Origin: Theocolax elegans | Lineage: Eukaryota; Arthropoda; Insecta; Hymenoptera; Cerocephalidae | Length of the DNA stretch: 64,000 bases | Assembly: GCA_026168455.1 (NCBI GenBank) | Contig: CM047426.1 | Span: 3,093,501-3,157,500, forward strand | Reading direction: 5' to 3' | Shown here: positions 1-12,065 of the stretch, piece after piece | How positions within the stretch are numbered: position 1 is the stretch's first letter | Layout of the letters: each line of letters opens with the position of its first letter | Translations under genes and position numbers: made by a program | The notes under the pieces: model-generated | Told to the model about the DNA's origin: nothing | The model's database searches: none | What the model saw: only the letters and a program-made list of their open reading frames with translations

Positions 1-185
1 GATATTTTAGCAGATTTTTTAGGAGATTTTTCAGTTGATTTTTAGTAGATCTTTTAATAGATTTTTCAGTTGATTTATAGTAGATTTTTTAGTAGAATTT
101 GTAGTAGATTTTTTAGTAGGATTGTCATATTTTGTTTAGTAAATTATTCGGTAGATTTTTTAGAAAAATATTTGTAAATATTTTT
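1..185. repeat. Degenerate 12-bp tandem repeat
   Basis: About 14 diverged units of the type TAGTAGATTTTT, with variants such as CAGTTGATTTTT. The array begins at or before the window edge. Confidence 0.7.
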
Positions 186-2800
186 AGTATATTTTTATGG
201 AACTTTTATGCATAATTTTCAGTGCTAGAATTAAAATTTTTTTTAATTTTTAGCTTACATTTTTAGAGTGATCTTCAGATAATTTGTGTTTGATAATTTA
301 GATAATTAAATTTTTAAACAAAAATTATTTAATAGTTTTAGAGATTTTTTGAAATAATAGTGCCCTTAAATAAGTCACTTACATTCTATTCTTATTTTTA
401 TTGTAAAATTAACTAATTCATTAATTAATAAAAGATTAATAAAATTTAAAAAATACCACTAATATTGTATACATTGAAAAGAACCTACAACAAATTAAAC
501 AAATTCCCTCAACGTAATCTAAACACAAAGTCTTTTAAAATTATAAATTTTTCAAATGAACCTTCAAGCCGTACATGCCAACTTAACCTTAAATCTCACG
601 ACTATTAAAAAGAAAAATACACACCTCTATTAAACCTAAAAAAAAAGATAACTTTTACGCGACTAAATTGCCCGGAAATTTAAAACACGCACATTCACAT
701 ACAAACTCGAATAAAAATACATAAAAATACACACGATTAAAAAAAAATTCGATAATTACTTACAAAAAAAAAAATTACGCAACGGTGCCGAGATTACGAT
801 CGCTCGGAAAACCACAGACAAAACTATGTATATATCGAAAACAGAATCGGAAAAGGTAACGAAAAAAAAAAAAGTGTTCCGTCATCTTGTATGTGTGTGT
901 GTGTGTACGAAACAATGGCGTGGCACAAGTCTCCCAAGAGAATCTCCATAAGTGGAGCTAGGATACGAGAGCGCGTCGGGTTTATAGTCGTAGAGGCTCG
1001 TTGCGCAAGAAAACGAGGAGTCGTCGCGCTCGGGCCCTGGCCTTGCCCGCCAGCGCACTCAACCGAGCGTGCAACAACGCCGCTCCTCACCGACCGAGAG
1101 GGAGCTGCTGCAACTCGCTTTTTTTTCTTTTTTTTTTTCGTTATTATACTATTATTTTTCCTTCCTTCGCGACTGTTTCTCCTTCGTATTCTATATATCT
1201 TGAAAAGTTTTGCGTTACTTTCTTTTTTTTTTATTAGTTTTGGTTTTTTGATTTTCTTGTGTTTAGGAAACTTTTGGAGAAAATTTGATAAAATTGCGCG
1301 TTGTTATTTCGAAAGAGATTTTTTTATTAACGAAAAAATAATAAAATGTACGTTAAGTTTTATTTTATTCAAATTAAAAAATTGATAATTAATGTAAATT
1401 AAAACATAATTTCTTCAATCTTACAGTATATTAACGGTAAAAAATAATAATTATAAGAAAATGTTTATTATATAAAAGTAAATATAATAAAAAATTAAAT
1501 GTGCACTTGCCCTGATTTATTTAATTTTTTTATTACATTTACTTACGATTAATATATTTTATTACTTTATATAGTTACTGAACAGTAAGAGCGAAATAAA
1601 TATCTTTTAAAAATGATAAAGAATTTAGAAGACAAGTTTGGAACACGTGGGAATGGTTTAACAATGGATATTATAAGGAAAAAAACAATTATTTATTATT
1701 AAAAAAAATTAATAAACAACGTCACGTCGGTAATTTTTAGTCTATTAAAGTGTATATATTTAAGATAACATAAATATTAATAACATAAATTTTAAAAAAT
1801 TTACGTACTTTTCTTAATGCAAGTACAATGACCTGTCGTGCACGATTTTTATAAAAGACGATTTGTTATTATATTTATAAAAAATAAAATTACCTATTTT
1901 TTTAAATTTGGAATATCTCTTTAAAACAGTTTTAATATGTAACACAAAGATTGTTTAGGCTACATTGTAAATATTATTGGATATAATTATTGATTAATTT
2001 ATAAACATTGTAAAAGTTTCAATAAAAAATTTCTTTATTTTATTTATTTCATTTTTAGATTTCTATCATTTTTATTTTCAAATAGATTTTTGTACACCAC
2101 ATTCGTTTTAGCCAACGTACCATTAAAATTATCAATTTTGAAAATTTTTTTATTTTTAAGGATTCTAAAGAATATTTCGTTAATAAATTATGCTTTTATA
2201 ATCACATTGATTTTAAACAAAAATTTTATTTTTAACGAATCTAAACAAGATTTTTGAATTTTTTGTTGGAAAATTATAATAATTGAAAAAAAAAATTTTA
2301 TCTTTAACAATTCCGAAGTAAATTCGTTAAAGAATTACAATAAAAATTGTTAATTACTCTAAAACGACATACAATAAAAAAAATTTCAAACTTGTATCGA
2401 CAAAAAAAAAAGAAAATTTTCTATCCCAACAAATAATTTAAATCACCGTCCTCCCAAATTTTGCATCGTCCGAAAAGGATAATTATCACACCACTCGCCG
2501 AAAAAGTTGCATCGTCACTCCTTTAAAAAAAAAACCGGTTTCCACACGCACTCGAAGAAATAAAAAAAAATACATATACAAAGAAACTCTACCTATATAT
2601 AAGAAACGTGTCCCATTAAAGAAAAAAAAGGAGACACACATAGACAATCATGGTAAAAAGTAACGTTTTCCCTTCCGAAATGAAAATTAAAATTCACGAA
2701 AACGAACGAATCGTACATTCCTAAAACGTCCTCTCGAAACACACTTCCTCTCTAGAAATTAGGTAATCGTCCAAAAAAAAAAAAAAAAAATCACCGATTC
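186..2800. other. AT-rich intronic DNA with one GC-richer island
   Basis: Mostly A/T homopolymer-rich sequence. A GC-richer island at about 880-1130 contains a (TG)n run and a short segment at 960-1100 with many CpGs. The short ORFs across it are not gene-like. A dispersed repeat (family B, related to 22797-22852) sits at 1392-1450. Nothing else was recognised. Confidence 0.5.
1392..1450 (+). repeat. Dispersed repeat family B, copy 1
   Basis: The segment contains TAAATTAAAACATAAT, then TTACAGTATATTAACGGTAA. It closely resembles 22797-22852 (plus strand) and 38222-38277 (reverse complement), which share TTACAGTCCATTAACTATAA. It is probably a remnant of an interspersed element of unknown type. 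Confidence 0.5.
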
Positions 2801-3126
2801 TTCAATTGAACGTTCGGTGACCCAGTTGGTATGTATATATGTGTGTAAGATTAAGATCGACGTAAAAATTCGTCGGATGAGGCGGCGGCGCAGGGGGGTC
2901 AGAACGAAAAAGAAAGAAAGAAAGAAGGATCGTTGAACCGTGCGTGCACCTGTTCGTAAACCGAAACCGTCTTTCCCCTTCTACGTATAGCGAGTGAGAG
3001 TGACCCACTAACCCGGCTCTCTCGTTTCTGTGTGTGTGTGTCTCTCTCTCTCTCTTTCTCTCACACTCGTCGTCGTCGAAACATATATATATATATCGTT
3101 GAACCAAACGCCCGTATATATGTATA

Positions 3127-3168
<42 letters not shown>

Positions 3169-3260
3169 GGCCAAGGTGAATCCGGTTACCGTCGAATTTT
3201 CTCGGGGGCATGGGAGGGAAAAAAAAGAGAGAGAGAGAACGACCCACATATAACCTCGGA
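2801..3260. other. GC-richer island with (CT)/(GA) microsatellites and TGACCC motifs
   Basis: It holds TGACCC at 2819-2824 and 3002-3007 and GGGTCA at 2896-2901, which are nuclear-receptor half-site-like hexamers. It also has (TG) and (TC) runs at 3029-3062 and a 36-bp (GA)n at 3130-3165. The reading frames here are products of the microsatellites. A regulatory role is speculative. Confidence 0.35.
3130..3165. repeat. (GA)n microsatellite
   Basis: An uninterrupted GA dinucleotide run of about 36 bases. Confidence 0.95.
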
Positions 3261-3414
3261 TTAACTGTCGTTGTCCTATATAGACATTTATTTTCCTGAT
3301 GCTGGGTTCTTGTTGTTCCTCGACGTATGGGTGTATATAAGGAAATTATTATTGAGAAACCGATTTGAATGCGTGGCGATCGTCAGATTTATTTATTTTT
3401 TTTAATTAAAATAT

Positions 3415-3890
3415 CATTTTGAGATAGTGTAGATATTCTGATGTAAAATTTCATGTAAATGGTAAAATTTATAAATGTCATTTAATATTGTAATAATATC
3501 GTCTTTAAAAATTGTAAAATTTCTGATGAGATCTTTGTTGATAACATTTCTATATAAGTAAAATTACTGATGCAAAATGTCACTAATAGACAGTAAAATT
3601 TCTGATGCTAAATGTAATTTATAAATAATAAAATTTCTATAATGAAAGACATTTCAAAACAGTAATATTACTGTTGCACAGTGTCACTTATAAAACAGTA
3701 AAATTTTTTATGCTAAATGTATTTAATAAAAATGTAATTTAACAATTACTAAATTTCTGTTAAAACATATAATTTTAAATGGTGAAATTTCTGATGAAAA
3801 ATACCATTTGACATAGTAAGACTTTCGATACAAAATAAGTATCGTAATTAAAATCTGATGTAAAATCATTAAAATTAGTAAATTTTCGAT
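3415..3890. repeat. Degenerate minisatellite, unit about 36-40 bp
   Basis: Recurrent units share a GTAAAATTTCTGATGCAAAA core followed by TGTCA-type sequence and ATAAACA. About ten to twelve diverged copies are visible, for example near 3459, 3517, 3560, 3594, 3691 and 3780. They are best preserved at 3560-3700. Confidence 0.7.
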
Positions 3891-6800
3891 TCGTTTGTAA
3901 ACAAAATTAAATGAAACAAAAAATATAAATTATCTCATTTTTACACACTTTCCTTATCGTTTCAGCGTACATTTTTGCATCATAAGAAATGTCACAGTTT
4001 TCGCCACATGACGCAACAATTTTTTGTTTCAAAAATCTCTGTAGTACAATTTTAACTAAAAACCCTAACTTTTCTTCCTTCAAAAATGAAATTCATAATT
4101 TTCTTCGAGATTTTCTACGAAATACGAACATCCACAATATCAGAAGTTAATGCAATAAATTTATTTTTCTTTTCATACAACTTTTACACAAAACTTATTT
4201 TATCAAATTTTTAACATACGTACAACATCAAAAAAAGAAAACTTGTCATTCTGAATGATGCGCGGATTTTAAAAATGTTGATCTCACGACCGACCGATCC
4301 TTTAATAATCAAACGAGGACATTTGCATTTTTTATTACCCGGCCTTGAAAGCTTGAAATGAATCAGCGGCGTCACCGTCGTAACAATTTTTCAACGCGCC
4401 TAATGTGAAAGACCTCACTAAGTAAAAATCTAATCATTTTTATACGCCGAAGTTATACACAAAATTTTTAAGAAACTTTTTGAAATTTTCCTGATAGACG
4501 TACGAGTTTGATAGCGATAAAAAGAAATTAATCAAACTCATGATCAATGAATATGTTTAAGATTATAAAAATATAAGTACATGTCTAATGAAGAAATAAT
4601 TATGAAATTACTATTGTGACTAAAAAAATGGTATTTACAGTCTGAAAATTATTTCGATCATTAAGAATATATAAATATATTAAAAAACCTTTTAAATTTC
4701 TTTAAAAAAATTGTATAATTCAGAAATTAAATTCATCAATGGATACCTACACTTTTATTTTTTCAATTTAGAATAAAAAAAATATTTCGAAAAATAACTA
4801 GAATTCCATCCCAAAAAAGTTTCTTTTAAATAAAAAGAAAATCGAGTCAGAAGCAAAAGATCAAATTCATCAAGTTATATATGTTTTTCTATTTCATTTT
4901 GAGGTATATTCAAATAAACGAAACTACAATTAATTAAAAAATTATATTATATTTCTACAAATAATTAAAAAAAAAAAAGAACTATTACGATATTTCTACA
5001 AAAAATGCTTCACGCGTCAACGAAAAAAAATATAAATATTAAAAAAAAAATCATTTTGAATCTCGTCATATTTACATACACCATACTCAGTGCTCCGCGC
5101 AATAAAAATCATCCAAAAGAAAAAAAAATGAAGAAAAAAAGGTTTTCAAAAACCCATCGCAATCCAGGTTCACGAAAATAAGCGATTCTCAAGAGTAAAA
5201 ATCGAAATGCCAGAGAGGCGGCTGGTAATAAACTGCAGCCGCGTAAAGACCTTGAACGGAGGCTCTAAACTCGCCCAGTTCAATCAACCGCGTGTAAACT
5301 GCGCAGATCCAAAATAAAAAAAAATCGCGTTTACGTTCGATATGAAAAAAAAAAAAAACAAGAAATTGCGTTTAGAGATTGTACGCGTAGGTGGGGCGGG
5401 TCAAGAAGATGAAGGAAAGGAATGAAAAAAAAAAGAAACAGCCACCGAGTTAAAAATGCTCCTTGGCTGCAGCTCGGCCGAAAATAGAACGGGGTGACTG
5501 GGTCGTCGACGCTGAAAAAGCGCCGCTAGATAAACAGCGGTGCATCCACCCGTTCGCATCACACACTCACATATATATATAAATTTTTTTTTATTTTACG
5601 ATAATTCATGCATATATATATATATGTGTGTGTATAGATACTACCAGAGTATTATTAGTTATGTCATTAGAAAAGAGCCAAGGTCAACGTTATGTATATA
5701 TATATATATATATCGATATGTGTCAATGACGTTTACTACGATTCGGAAAATTTTTTCCTTTTTTTTTTTACAAAGAAATGCCTATGTATGTAAGAGGTGA
5801 TAAAGAGACCCTGGTGGATAGTTCGCACCTTTTGTTAATTGCCAATGGTGTCCGTGTACTGGTTAGATTAAAATTGATTGTTGAAGAAAAATATCTCGAA
5901 AAATATTGTATTGATACCTGACTGTTTATTTTACGGCCTTAAACCCGTACAAGTTCGAATATTTTTCTTCTAGATCTTTTTTTAATTATTATTAAAAAGT
6001 GATGTTTCGATTATTAATGAAATATTTACAGTTGCATTTTATAAATAATTCTTTGATTGATCAAATTTAATATTTTCATTAAGAACGTGTTGCACTAAAA
6101 AATGTATTTTTATAAATAATTATTGAATTTTTTATCATTTAATAATAGAGATCTTTAGGTAGTCACGAACGTTGTTATCGAGAATATATATTTTAATATT
6201 TATTGTTAATTTCGAATTTATTATTCTGAAAACATTGCTTTTCTATAACATTTAGACATTAAAGTTCTATTTTTCCCAGATTTTTAATTCCATACTTTAG
6301 TTACAATTTTGTCAATCTTTTAAGCACATCTTAGACTTCAAATTGGTCGTTTTTGTTATTATATTTAAAAAAAAAACGAATGAATTTTAGAAAATTTCTG
6401 AACGGCTTAACCCTGCCTTACGTTATAAGCTATCCGTATTAATTTTCTTATATTTTGGATGGAAAGGTGAAGTGCCCTGTAATTTCAGTTCGATGAGTTT
6501 GTATTATTTTTTTTTTGTATTATTGTTCATGAAAATCACAAAAAAAATGTCTAGTTCTACAATTTTTATTGTATGGTAAAATTGTATTGTAATTGATTTA
6601 TTAAATATTATTAATCGTAAAAAAAAAATAATCTCTTATATTTTGGGTTAATTACGTTATGTTTAAGTAAACATTTATTACAAATTTAGTATTTAAAAAA
6701 ATTATATTAAAATATGAACCACTTTTTACATTTTAATAAACATTATATACTATAGATAAATTAAACAAAATAGAATATTTAAATAATTTATATTTTTATT

Positions 6801-9800
6801 AATAACATTGCAGTTTAACAAAATTGTTTATGTAATAATAATTATTATATTTCATTAATTCGACAATATTCATTCAATAGAACATTACAAAAAAAATTAA
6901 TAATTTTGTGGTTTAATAAATAATTTTTATACTTTTTTAATTAATAAATTTTAATTAAAAAAATAACAGTATTCATTGTATGTATTAATACTTCTTATAT
7001 TTTATTAATTACACAATTTCAATATTTACAACAATTACTGAGCAAACTGTTACGTTTACAATTACGTGTTATTTTTATAAAACGTACATCAGTATATTTC
7101 ATTAATTAAACAATGGACTTTAAAAAAAAATGTATTAAAATACACGTAATTTTTATTTTACAAACGGTATCGATTAAAAAATAATTAATATTTAATAAAC
7201 ACGTAACTTTTTACCAAATATTAATTATACACACGATTACACCTAATTTTCGCTGCCAAAATAAATTTGAAAATGTTACCCCTTTTCGAAATAAAAAAAA
7301 AAGAAAAGAGCAAAGAGAATCGCAGTTGCACTCAATCGCGCGAGCGTGCTGCAAATACAACCGATAACACGGTAAAAAATGCATATATTATTAATTGAAC
7401 GATAACAGGCGAGGAACACAGGGATGAAAAAAATGCCATACCAATGCGTAAACAAAAAAACAACATTTTGCATCTCTTCCTCAAAAAATTACACACTAAC
7501 TGTAATAAGATTCGCGAGAGGAAAGTGCGCGTGAATTTTGGTAGCGCGAACGAACAAAGAGTGAGAAATTAAAAATGCGCAATAAATAAATTGTTTTCTA
7601 TATATATATATCGATCGATCGATCGTCAAAAAAAGAAAGAAAGAAATTCTCTTATTCGTACTTTTTTTATCGGTTCATAGTGGATTATACACGTGCGATA
7701 ACGTGCTGCATGCATACATCGAAAATAATAAATTATACCGATGCATTATCCGCGGGATGGATAAAGAGATAAGGGCACGATGAATACACATATACATATT
7801 CTTTTTCTTCTTTCGTTTTAAAATCTATTTCATCGAGTCGACAGGAAATCGGAATCCTAAGAATTTTTTTTTTCTTTTCACTTTCTGCATCGTACGCTGA
7901 AAAATGTGTACGCGATTGTTACACCGCGAAACGAACGAGCTAAAGTTACGCGAGCATTGACATTTTATTACGCGGGGTGTTAGACAGTTAAAAGGAAAGA
8001 TATATCGTTCGTGAATTAATATATAACTTCCTTTTTTAATGAAATTATCACTTTTATTCTAAAGAAATAATTTTTTTTTAAAACGGCCATTGAGGAAAGA
8101 ATATGTATACATACGGTATATACGGCGGTTGCATCAGCTGATTTGTCAAAATTTTAATCGATCATTCGTTTATTTACCGATTTCTGCAATTCAAATTCCA
8201 CCGATCCTCGTCATCACGTGGTCGTCGATTTTGTTTACATAACGATAAATCCATGCAAATTTCGTTGATTCAATGAAAATTTAATTTCTTCTTCTTTTTT
8301 AAATATAGATAGACGCGCGTATATATAGAAACGATGTTTTGTTTATCAATGAGAACTATTATTACGAATCGCGAAGTAACTTTTGCGTAATCCCTATTTG
8401 TTAACTAAATTTTTGATCTATGCGTTTTCGTATACGAAGTGATTAAAACTTAATTTTTTTTGTTGTAACTATGGAATATGCATCGCGGTAGCAATTGCAA
8501 AAATAAAAAGGAATAATGTGTAATAAATGAAAAAAAGATACGTTTTTTTAATTTTTTTCGTACGCGGATTGATTATTATTGTTTTTGGTAAATTTTTACG
8601 ATAATGATGGTACAATTCTTCGTATTTTTAATTTTGGGACAATTGTGGGACATAGTGGATGTACGATAGATTTTATAAAAATTTAAACCATAGTTTTATC
8701 TGCGTGTTGAATACATTTTTGCGATTAACTATAGTAAAATTTCGTAAATATGACAGAAATTACAATAATTTAATTCAAGTTTTAATACACATGTGATATA
8801 AGTTTCTTACGATAATATTCAGTAGAATGTATCATTTTTTGAGTATGATTCAGAAGAACAAAAATTTAATCCAACATTTAATACATATGTAAGAAGAATT
8901 AATAATTGTTACGTCAAAATACGGTAAAATTATGATTACGTCCCATAATTACAAAATACACATTAATTTCCATCACAATATTTTTCTTCGCGTATTAGAA
9001 TATTCCGATGGCTTAAATAAAGAACAAAAAAAAGATTTTGTGAATAAATATAAAGGTTACTTTACAACAACCTTCGGCATCCCACGTGTGTAAAAAAATG
9101 TATATGAAAGGCCATCTAAAGTCTTGTTAACTATGTAAGCACGTGTATAAATGTAGCCTATGAAGTTCGAGACTTTCATGGCTAGACTATCCGTTTTAAA
9201 GAATTTTCTAAAGCATCATCGATACTTTCTAATATTATAATTGCATATCGTGATTTAATCGGAAAGATTTTTGGTATGTGTGTGTGTATCACGTGAATAT
9301 AAATTTACTGTGATTTTTGGTGAAAAATATGCAATAGATATTCTATCGTAATTTTTGATGAAATATTTAATATTATCGAAATTAGTTATTATTATTATGT
9401 GTGCCTAAAATTGTTGTTAGACAGTGTAAAATTGTAGAATGTAGCTAGGAAATTCACCGAGTCTTAAATCAAAATTAATTTCGGATGGTATAAATATTAC
9501 CAGATTATTAGGATTATTTTAAACGCCAAGAAAGATAGCCAAAGGCAGAGGAATTCGTATCCTTCTTTTTGAACGCCAATATTCATCCTGAATCTCGAAT
9601 GAAAAGCGATCAACAAAAAATGAATTTATATCCTTGTTTTCAAGCGCAACCGATATCCATCCTCAATTTCTATTTCAGGATATCGAAAAAGAAAAAGGGA
9701 TAATGTACATTCACAATTTTTCAGGATATAAAAAAATGGTAATCATCCACATTCCCTAAGAAATGATCATTTCCAATCTGGTCGAAATCGTTATTCGACA

Positions 9801-9854
9801 AAGATATAGGTAATCATCCACAATCTCTAATATATCATCATCCACAAAATTGTT
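3891..9854. other. AT-rich intron with small GC-richer islands
   Basis: Islands lie at 4250-4420 (POU octamer ATTTGCAT at 4321-4328 and TCAAGGCCG on the minus strand at 4340-4348), 5200-5560 (many CpGs, TCAAGGTC on the minus strand at 5248-5255), 5678-5686 (CCAAGGTCA) and 7280-7520. Microsatellites include (TA) at 5694-5713 and a GATC run at 7612-7625. The rest is A/T-rich sequence in which I see nothing. Confidence 0.4.
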
Positions 9855-9855
9855 G

Positions 9856-9861
9856 CCGTAC
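9856..9861 (-). other. EcR: Splice donor of the EcR-B1 exon
   Basis: The minus strand reads ATAGAAG|GTACGG. The split falls after the first base of a glycine codon (phase 1), the same phase as the EcR-A donor. The hexamer is less canonical than that of the A exon, so a nearby alternative donor is possible. Confidence 0.7.
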
Positions 9862-10228
9862 CTTCTATGAGAGTAGGACACGGTGATGCCGATTCGATAT
9901 TAGGTGGTACGATCAATCCAGTGGGTTGTCCAATTCCCTGGTGATGCCTAGGATGAATATCCAAATCCCACAATTGTGGATCATCGTTCGTCCTATTGTT
10001 AACACCGGCACTCTCAGGTGTCCCAGATTGTTGTTGCTGATGATGATGATAATGATGATTCTGATTATGATGATGATGCGAACCAGGTGGTGGTGGCGAC
10101 AAAACCCCACTGCTGGATACCTCGCTGCTAGATTCCTGGAGTACACCAGGTGGCACAGCGGATCTACCAGCCCACCGTCTCTTGACCCCGGCAACGGGTA
10201 CTCGCGGTTGCTGCATCGTTTGTATCAT
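9862..10228 (-). CDS. EcR: Ecdysone receptor isoform B1, isoform-specific first coding exon (partial CDS)
   Basis: This exon encodes the B1-specific A/B (AF-1) region of EcR: 122 codons plus one base. Visible in order: KRRW (residues 16-19), the N-terminal microdomain of EcR-B1 in holometabolous insects; QESSSEVSSS (31-40), the serine-rich block; Pro run; His/Asn/Gln-rich segment (51-67), encoded by simple repeats; DDPQLWDLD (82-90), the acidic activator-like block; ending PTLIE-G|. The phase-1 glycine junction equals that of the A exon, so both can splice to the same common exon. ATG at 10228 is the first in-frame ATG and has G at -3; a second lies at 10216. In flies and moths the protein begins with Met at K/RRRW; here that position is Val (GTC), so at least 14 residues precede KRRW. 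A longer N-terminus from a CTG at 10273 is possible. Identity is firm; the start is uncertain. Confidence 0.88.
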
Positions 10229-10637
10229 GGCCGGGCCAGGAATTTGGCCCTCGGCCTTTATCGTTATTTCCAGAGCGTGGCCTTGCCTCCTTGACCCTGA
10301 TATGCGACAAGTGACACTCCACCGCGGTGCGATACACCACCACAACAACAACAACAACAAAAACCACCACCACCACCACCACAACAACAACAACACATAT
10401 ATATATGTGTATGTAAGTGAATATAGGCAAACAGGCGCACAGACACAGAGATCACCACCAGCAGTAGCAGCAGCACTTAGTCAGGAAAGGGAATTCGAAC
10501 AAGTGTGGGTGGGCAGGGGGGGAGGAGGGAGGATAGGAACGGGATGGGGAAGGATGGTGGGGAAAAAGAGAAACGAGGTCACGGTAGACTATCCTCGCGC
10601 GACATGATCCTCTTTCGAGCGCGGCCAGTCACTCACT
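10229..10637 (-). other. EcR: EcR-B1 5' leader (inferred)
   Basis: This segment would be leader if transcription starts at the Inr described at 10605-10640 and no intron intervenes. It contains a (GTT)/(GGT) trinucleotide tract (10337-10393), a (TA) run, and two upstream ORFs: eight codons from 10605 (MSREDSLP) and 45 codons from 10398, ending at 10264. The B1 frame is open for 84 codons upstream of the ATG, back to a TGA at 10481-10483, but without any ATG. An acceptor inside this stretch cannot be ruled out. Confidence 0.45.
10264..10398 (-). other. Upstream ORF in the EcR-B1 leader
   Basis: This ORF runs from an ATG with weak context (T at -3) through Cys/Gly repeats encoded by the (TGT)/(GGT) tract and ends with TAA, 35 bases before the B1 ATG. 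It is in another frame. It is probably not a functional peptide, but its ATG would be met first by scanning ribosomes. Confidence 0.3.
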
Positions 10638-10640
10638 GAG
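10605..10640 (-). promoter_or_regulatory. EcR: Candidate EcR-B core promoter: initiator plus DPE
   Basis: The minus strand has TCAGTG at 10639-10634, matching the arthropod initiator (TCAGT), with +1 at A10637. Exactly 27 bases downstream, at 10610-10605, is GGATCA, which fits five of six positions of the downstream promoter element RGWYVT at +28 to +33. There is no TATA box at the expected distance. The site lies about 400 bp before the B1 ATG, in the GC-richer part of the region. This is an inference from motifs and spacing only. Confidence 0.42.
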
Positions 10641-10645
10641 AAGCA

Positions 10646-11052
10646 GAAACACCACCAGCACAGCACAGCACCACACCAAACCTGCTGCTCCCCCTCCGAC
10701 CACCGATGACTGTATCTATCCGTCTCTCTCTCACTCGTGCTCGGTGTGCTCGTAGTGGGGATTTACCCGCGCATGCACACACACACCTACATCGTGACTT
10801 CTCTGTCTCTCTCTCTCTTTCTCTCTCGATGCGCTCGCTTTCGCGCTGTATATATCTACACATAGATATATACACACAGAGAAAGAGAGAGAGAGAGAGA
10901 GAAAAATGTTGCATTCATCAAGGACGACGATGTTGGGAGAGTGTTTGTGTGAGTGTGTGTGCGTGTGAGAGAGCGAAGGAACGAGATGTGCCCCGGGAAT
11001 GCAAGCGGGTTTAAACGCGTCGATCCTGTTTATCTCTTTCCTTTTTTCTTTT

Positions 11053-11084
<32 letters not shown>

Positions 11085-11720
11085 TTCTCTTACTTACTCC
11101 GAGACCGACTGTGCTGACGCCACGTTTTCACTGCTGGTGAGGTATGTATATATATATACATATACACACACCTTTGTTTCCGAAGGAGAGAGGGACGGAC
11201 GGACTTACTTACTTACTTACTTACTAATGCTGCTGCTGCTTTTGCTGCTGCTACTATACCACTGTGGGTCCCTGAGTTTGGAAAACTGGTTTTCTCTTTT
11301 AACCCTCTGGTTGTCTGTTTATGTGTGTGGGAATACGTTTTTCTTCTCCTTCTCCTTTTCTTTTTTTTCTAATGGGGAAAATTCAAAATTCAGAGGAGAA
11401 GAGAAGTGACGTCATCCACCTGTTACGCCGTGGCACTGTAAGACGCGCTCTATACCTATACACCGAGAGAGAAAGAGAGAGGTATATATATATATAGCAG
11501 AGGATGGTCAGGCCGCTTGGGTCACGGCCAGGAAAATCAGGCCAGAGCTCTCTCTCTCTCTCCTTCACTCTCCGGTTACCTCCTGGGGTTTTCCTATGGG
11601 GTAGCGTTTAGGTTGACGTTGTCGATGCTTTTTAGAATGAAGCTCCAACCGCATATGGTGAGAAATTTGTTTAAAGTTCGATTCGGGACGTGGTGTGGTT
11701 CCTTTTCTTTTTAGGGCAGT
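10646..11720. promoter_or_regulatory. Upstream region of the EcR-B promoter, dense in simple repeats
   Basis: This is a GC-richer kilobase upstream (minus-strand sense) of the candidate B core promoter. It carries (TC)/(GA) tracts at 10801-10827, 10884-10902, 11061-11084 and 11545-11564, a (CTTA)n at 11204-11225, (TGC) repeats at 11227-11250, and a perfect CRE palindrome TGACGTCA at 11407-11414. GA tracts are typical binding sites of GAGA factor in insects. A promoter-proximal regulatory role is inferred from position. No coding sequence is supported. Confidence 0.4.
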
Positions 11721-11844
11721 GTAATATTAAGTGTAAGAAGACAAGTGTTAGGTACTATTAATGGAATAAAATAATTTTATTGTCTGACGGAAGAATATGG
11801 TTGCTAAACTATTTTGTATTAAGATTCTCTGATCTAATCCTTTG

Positions 11845-12065
11845 TCAAATAATGGTAAAAATTTATGGAAAAGAATCGTGGTAAAAATTTATGGTCACGA
11901 TTAATGGTAGATATTTATAGCAAAGGTTAATGGTAAAGATTACTTGTAAGGATAAATAGTAAAGATTAATAAACAAAATTCATGGCAACAATATATGGTA
12001 ACTACTATGGTGAATATTTATGGTAAGATTAATGGTAAAAATTGATGATAAAGATCAATATTAAA
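11845..12065. repeat. Degenerate tandem repeat, ATGGTAAAAATT type
   Basis: Repeated units of about 20-25 bases share ATGGTAAAAATTTATGGTAA and diverged forms. Scattered related copies (TGGTAAAAATTCAT) continue to about 13000. Confidence 0.6.

Larger units (their letters stand above)
1..9855 (-). other. EcR: EcR-B1 intron (3' end beyond the window)
   Basis: This is the stretch between the B1 donor and the missing common exon. It holds tandem repeats at both scales (1-185 and 3415-3890) and GC-richer islands at about 880-1130, 2815-3250, 4250-4420, 5200-5560 and 7280-7520. I see no coding sequence in it. Confidence 0.7.

Noticed and set aside
891..1385. A 164-codon plus-strand frame
   Set aside because: The frame is rich in Phe/Leu from T runs, has no domain, and decays into AT-rich sequence.
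1..9800. EcR common exons (zinc-finger DNA-binding domain)
   Set aside because: I looked for the conserved CEGCKGFFRRS-type sequence in minus-strand frames and did not find it; the exon must lie outside the window.
9827..10396. A single 189-codon minus-strand frame taken as a complete B1-type protein
   Set aside because: Its first codon is GTG, the N-terminal Leu/Trp run is a translated microsatellite, and its end reads past a splice donor. Only 9862-10228 is kept as coding.
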